From the NCBI RefSeq assembly GCF_000003605.2, contig NW_003124894.1, positions 191,060 to 203,952 of the forward strand: DNA of 12,893 nucleotides, read 5' to 3'. The notes beneath the pieces are model-generated. The model was not told the DNA's origin and ran no database searches. It saw nothing but the letters and a program-made list of their open reading frames with translations. Positions 9,227-12,893 of the stretch are shown in pieces. The DNA comes from Saccoglossus kowalevskii. Taxonomy: Eukaryota > Hemichordata > Enteropneusta > Harrimaniidae. The position numbers were made by a program, and so were the translations under genes. Every line of letters starts with the position of its first letter. Within the stretch, counting starts at the first letter, position 1.

Positions 9227-10047
9227 CGGCGGGGACTCCCTGGATATGGTAGTAGTAAAAAAACATAAAAGTAAAAACGACTTAAAAGAATACAAATGTT
9301 AATTAAATGAGGGAGTCTTCAAAGTAAGAGTCAAAAGGCTAAGCCTGGGTAATCGATGTCAACGAATGAAAATAAAAAGATTAAAATAAAAGGAATCCCT
9401 AAATCTAAATGGCCGTACTTAGAACCTCAAATATAAAAAGAGCACCGGCTGCACGCCATTTCCTTTGATTGCATTCCTTCTATTGTCTATAGTGGGCTTA
9501 ATTGCAATTTAAAACCATAATTAGCAACGTGATGAACCCATCAGTGAGACAGAAAGATAAGTAGTACTTAAAACACTTGCATAATTTGGTTCATTTCAAA
9601 AAAGCAGATTACAGTTATGTCTTTTAACCAACAATATTATCGCATTTTATATCACGAAACCATGGTAACGGCTGTAGATACCTAGAGAATAATGACCATG
9701 GCAGTAACACAGGTTTAGTATACGTCTAAAAGTACAGAACGCTGCGTTGATAGCATAACAATATTAATTAATTGATTACAATAAGCTAATTTCGGTTGTT
9801 TGTCAACATCCACTTCTTCTTTCTATCAAAAGGGGAATTAAATTTGGATGAGTCGCATTTAGTTCAAAAATGTCACACCGTTTTTCAGAAACGTTTTATC
9901 CAGTGCGAGGTTATGAACGCACTTGTTTTATAAAAGGATGTGATTTTCCGGATTATAACGTAGTATGATTGATGAAAAATGTACCATCATTCACGCTAAA
10001 TGTGTTCACTTGTGGAACTTCAACCATTAATTTCCAGTTCCTGTGTA
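9227..10047. other. Intergenic, no gene seen
   Basis: AT-rich, with A-rich stretches near 9255-9395. Minus-strand TTTTTTTACTACTACCATATCCAG near 9242-9265 looks like a splice acceptor. The sequence after it stays open in one frame for about 20 codons (basic, ending RRKSTRGH), too short to judge. No other coding signal is seen. Confidence 0.4.
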
Positions 10048-10086
10048 GGGGGCGGGGCGCGCCGTCACCAAGGGAAGTCACACGTG
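10048..10086. promoter_or_regulatory. GC box plus canonical E-box
   Basis: GGGGGCGGGGCGCGCC (10048-10063) contains a full Sp1/KLF-type GC box in otherwise AT-rich DNA. CACGTG, a palindromic E-box (bHLH factors such as Myc/Max or USF), follows at 10081-10086. The spacing of about 20 bases is promoter-like. An 89-codon minus-strand frame (9953-10222) overlaps it but is not recognisable, so the target gene is unknown. Confidence 0.3.
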
Positions 10087-10289
10087 AGAAGACCGGCGTT
10101 ATATTTTGATAGATCCAGTACAAATCTAATGTAAAGCCACCAACAAATACAGTATAAGGTATATTGTCTTGATAGAGATGTTGCCAGCGGTCGCGGCGAC
10201 TATTTTCTGACATGATTGACACCTTATGGCATTTCAGTCGACTCTCTTCAGATTACCGCCTTAATCCTCGAGCCAAATCCCAGATGATG

Positions 10290-10410
10290 CTTATCTTTGG
10301 CTATCAAATAGCTTAGCTCAAGATTATATGACCTTCTTACTGGGCTGTTATTCCCTTATCTCTTCATCACTATGCTAGGATGATATTAGAAGGCTGATAA
10401 CTGTAGATAT
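10290..10410. promoter_or_regulatory. Cluster of GATA-factor motifs
   Basis: AGATAAG, the preferred GATA-factor site, occurs twice on the minus strand (10290-10296 and 10355-10361). TGATAA lies at 10395-10400 and AGATAT at 10405-10410. GATA motifs are common in AT-rich DNA, so this is suggestive only of an enhancer. Confidence 0.25.
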
Positions 10411-10685
10411 CATCTGTGACGAACCAAATTGCACATTGCATTGCTAGTCATTCACAGCACGGACCCCAGAGTGCGAGTCTAGCTCGATGAGGGCGCGCTT
10501 CGTAAATATATGTGCAATGATGACATTGACAAATGATTTTAATCTTTCACACTATTTACCTTTATGCAGAGAAAGACCCGATCTAAAATCCAAATTTTAT
10601 ATTAATATTCCTTTTGTTGATCTTCTGATATTATTCAGAACAGATGGCCGACCTAAACCGTCTTACAGTACATAAATGTTTACAT
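10411..10685. other. Intergenic, no gene seen
   Basis: A 62-codon plus-strand frame (10487-10675) is present but resembles no known family. No splice-site pair supports it as an exon. Confidence 0.45.
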
Positions 10686-10703
10686 GGCCTCTAGGTGGCG
10701 ACA
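10686..10703 (+). promoter_or_regulatory. CTCF-like motif
   Basis: The string GGCCTCTAGGTGGCGACA contains the AGGTGGCG core that CTCF prefers, preceded by CC at the expected spacing. CTCF occurs across bilaterian animals, so a site is plausible. A single motif match is weak evidence and the flanking positions do not all agree with the consensus. Confidence 0.3.
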
Positions 10704-10731
10704 GACTGGTCAATTTCTTACGTATATCCTC

Positions 10732-10744
10732 GGGGGGGGGGGGG
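10732..10744 (+). repeat. G13 homopolymer
   Basis: Thirteen consecutive G, followed by AGGCGG. It creates a run of prolines in the long minus-strand frame that crosses it. Length is likely variable between individuals and prone to sequencing error. Confidence 0.9.
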
Positions 10745-10761
10745 AGGCGGACATCCGGGCA

Positions 10762-10793
10762 TTTTCACCGCTTGGCAACCCTCGCGGTGAAAA
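10762..10793. other. 10-bp perfect inverted repeat (hairpin)
   Basis: TTTTCACCGC at 10762-10771 is the exact reverse complement of GCGGTGAAAA at 10784-10793, with a 12-base loop. It lies 18 bases right of the G13 run. About one such repeat is expected by chance in a sequence of this length, so function is unproven. Confidence 0.45.
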
Positions 10794-10920
10794 CAAAGGC
10801 CAAAAACTCGCAGAAAACGGTACTTTGAGATGGTAACAACATTAGCCCTACGTGTGTAACATATATAAATTTGATTGTTCAGGATTACTCCAAAGTTGAG
10901 TTTGTGTTGTTTTCTCGAAT

Positions 10921-11045
10921 GTTCACCGGCTCGACCGGCGTTCCACATCAGCGCGCACAGAACCCATAGAAATGCATGTACAGTGGTCCGCGTTTTAGCA
11001 ACGTGGAACGTCTTGTGACGTAGCTCCGCCCGAGGAAACTTGTAT
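10921..11045. promoter_or_regulatory. CpG-rich patch with GC box and CRE-like motif
   Basis: By hand count there are 13 CpGs in 10921-11040, dense against the AT-rich surroundings. It contains a direct repeat ACCGGC (10925-10930 and 10934-10939), a CRE-like TGACGTA (11016-11022) and an Sp1-type box CTCCGCCC (11024-11031). The combination resembles a small unmethylated promoter or enhancer. No coding exon that it would drive could be identified on either side, and the direction is unknown. Confidence 0.3.
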
Positions 11046-11305
11046 ACGATGGAGCCAGTGTCTACTAATCTCAGACTTAAAAAAAAATCTTCTCCCATCC
11101 AGTTTTGAACGCACAAACCTCTCAATAAAATGAATATTTATAAAAAACAAAACTTAATTTACCTTTCAATTCTGTCAACCCATTATATCTTAGACGCGTT
11201 TGTGTCTAATGTTTGGCATGTGAGGGCGGCATTGTTATAATCACAGAAGGAACTACACAAGATTGTCATTGTCTCTTGATATACCTGAATGCAGGATGAC
11301 AGTTT
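11046..11305. other. Intergenic, no gene seen
   Basis: AT-rich sequence between the CpG-rich patch and the CpG-poor SEC61A domain, including an A9 run near 11080. A frame open on the minus strand from 11125 into the G13 tract at 10732 crosses its left part but resembles no known protein. Confidence 0.5.
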
Positions 11306-11991
11306 CGGGGGGCACCTTCACAATGATGAGTACTGAATCAGGAAAAGCATGTATGAGTAACAGTTTTATTGGAAGACATGCTATTTCAAGTTCTCCATAG
11401 CAAAATTTCAAGCAAGATCACAGACTTCAGTTTATTGAGAGACTTTATATCCAAAAAAGAGCCCCTGTACCTGAGCTTTATCTATTAAATTTACATGATT
11501 TGCCACCCAACACCCTGTTGCAAAATTTCACACTATTGTACGGTTATTATCCAAAGGAATAATCACCAAAAAATGAGGCTAGATCACATGGATGTGTAGT
11601 TCTAGAACCACCCAGAGAATTCACCTAAACATGTCCGGAAAAGGAAAGTTGGGGTGCAACTTCCTTAATTTTAAAAGAATTGTTTTTTATTGGTAATACT
11701 CAAACCTAGTTATCTTTGGATCAACCAAGTAGTAGGATTTTGACTACTGACCGACTGAGTGATTGGCGAGTGATCAGTGATGAATAAATGCATCTATCAG
11801 TACTGTAAAACATGCATTTAATTTCATCATTTTTATAAATACTATTATTTCACATAGATTTAATTTAGCAGATTGCACTGATCACTGAAAATAGCAAAAT
11901 TAAAACCAGTGAATAATTAATATGTTTACAGTATGCTGTGCCATGTACATCAAGAAAATTTTTATCCACACATCAGAAATCACAAACAAAC
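11306..11991 (-). other. CpG-poor tract beyond the proximal poly(A) site; possible long SEC61A 3' UTR
   Basis: No gene is seen. Three more minus-strand AATAAA hexamers occur at 11691-11686, 11436-11431 and 11370-11365. CpG is nearly absent, as in the SEC61A exon and UTR, and this stops at about 11305. Both points fit a longer alternative 3' UTR ending near 11340-11365. The short repeat GCAAAATTTCA occurs near 11400 and 11519. A 21-codon frame at 11631 (MSGKGKLG) recalls a histone N-terminus only over its first few residues. Confidence 0.4.
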
Positions 11992-12010
11992 ATTTCACTT
12001 TTAAGAAGGC

Positions 12011-12016
12011 TTTATT
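12011..12016 (-). terminator. poly(A) signal AATAAA, best candidate for SEC61A
   Basis: A canonical AATAAA on the minus strand, followed about 20-45 bases further along the transcript by a GU-rich stretch (TGTTTGTTTGTG, then GATGTGTGG, within 11962-11995). Hexamer plus GU-rich downstream element is the standard animal poly(A) site arrangement. It is the strongest such pairing downstream of the SEC61A stop codon. Confidence 0.7.
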
Positions 12017-12028
12017 CATTTTTAGAAC

Positions 12029-12051
12029 AGGGAAATGTTGCTCATTTCCCT
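12029..12051 (-). other. Stem-loop in SEC61A 3' UTR next to the poly(A) signal
   Basis: A perfect 9-bp inverted repeat: AGGGAAATG at 12029-12037 and CATTTCCCT at 12043-12051, with a 5-base loop. In the mRNA it would sit about 13 bases upstream of the AATAAA at 12016-12011. The structure is seen directly; a role in 3' end processing, stability or protein binding is inference. Confidence 0.5.
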
Positions 12052-12145
12052 CAAACCGACCAATAAACACTTGGTTCTGTAAGCACAAGGTGTAAAAGGG
12101 GCAAGACATTCTGTGAAATGTACTACAAAATACACTAACAGTTAG

Positions 12146-12176
12146 TTTATTACAGACTTGATTGAAATAATTTATT
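12146..12176 (-). terminator. Two proximal AATAAA hexamers in the SEC61A 3' UTR
   Basis: AATAAA on the minus strand occurs at 12176-12171 and again at 12151-12146. Neither has as clear a GU-rich element as the site at 12011, but they could support shorter transcripts of the same gene. Confidence 0.35.
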
Positions 12177-12528
12177 AGTTTCAATGAACTAATATTTTAA
12201 TATAATTAAAAGGCAGAAAAAAAAAAGGATACTTAAAAACATACGAACATTGATGTAATTGTGCTGCGAGTGAAACATCCACAGTTTGAAAAGAACACGT
12301 ATAAAGTATCTAATTACTCTTTCGGCTTGGTCTGTATATCTGAAGTATATATAAACCCTGGTGATGTTTCCCAGCAAACAGTGGCCTCAAATATGCCTTT
12401 TATACACAAAAATACTCGAGAGGGAATTTGCCACACCGGAAAAACTTACGACATTACTCATTGAAAACTGAATAATTTTTTGTGTGCATTTCTTTTTCAT
12501 AATAAAATTAATTTTTTCAAAACAAATT

Positions 12529-12893
<365 letters not shown>

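Larger units (their letters stand above)
11992..12528 (-). other. SEC61A: SEC61A 3' untranslated region (proximal form)
   Basis: This runs from the base after the stop codon to the predicted cleavage zone just past the AATAAA at 12016-12011, giving a UTR of roughly 535 bases. It is AT-rich and CpG-poor and has frequent stops in all frames. A 67-codon plus-strand frame at 12261-12464 lies entirely inside it and resembles no protein I know, so I treat it as chance. Two more AATAAA hexamers occur within it at 12171-12176 and 12146-12151; these may give shorter forms. The end point is inferred from signals, not seen in a transcript. Confidence 0.65.

Noticed and set aside
10718-11125. Longest open frame in the window (135 codons, minus strand), ending in a proline run
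   Set aside because: It resembles no known protein, crosses the CpG-rich patch where stops are rare, and its proline run is just the antisense of the G13 homopolymer. Length alone is not convincing.
11631-11696. Short frame starting MSGKGKLG, like a histone N-terminus
   Set aside because: The resemblance stops after the first few residues, the frame ends after 21 codons, and no histone fold sequence follows.
12261-12464. 67-codon plus-strand frame
   Set aside because: It lies inside the SEC61A 3' UTR on the opposite strand and has no recognisable similarity.

Overview
The window reads as nuclear DNA from an animal, most likely an invertebrate. It is AT-rich, dominated by non-coding sequence, and full of simple repeats and homopolymers. 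The one gene that can be recognised has a spliced, intron-split structure. No bacterial signals (ribosome binding sites, operons, long ORFs), CRISPR array, tRNA or rRNA could be found.

The only secure gene is at the right edge. On the minus strand, 12715-12529 encodes the last 61 residues of Sec61 alpha, the pore subunit of the ER protein-conducting channel. The preceding intron (12716 to the window end) has a good 3' splice site and a branch-point-like CTAAC. The stop codon is at 12529-12531. The 3' UTR runs leftwards and carries up to six AATAAA hexamers. The one at 12011-12016 is best supported, because a GU-rich stretch lies just downstream and a 9-bp hairpin just upstream.

From about 11305 to the right end, CpG dinucleotides are strongly depleted: 15 by hand count in 11281-12893, against 67 in the similar-length block 9661-11280. 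This looks like the footprint of germline gene-body methylation over the housekeeping SEC61A gene. The boundary may mark the furthest extent of its transcript.

The remaining 11 kb (1 to about 11300) has no recognisable gene. Its open reading frames are of the number and length expected by chance at this base composition. It holds a compound (TGG)n(TG)n(G)n microsatellite, several A, T and G homopolymers, an ATT/TAA-rich block, a few hairpins or palindromes, and several motif clusters that could be regulatory: an NRF1-like + E2F + inverted CCAAT group at 3247-3294, a GC box with E-box near 10050-10086, two GATA-motif clusters, a CTCF-like core at 10686-10703, and a CpG-rich patch near 10921-11045. 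Two unidentified open frames (minus 221-376 and minus 8963-9223) are recorded at low confidence. No new biological system could be demonstrated. The CpG boundary and the structured SEC61A 3' end are the observations best supported by the sequence.
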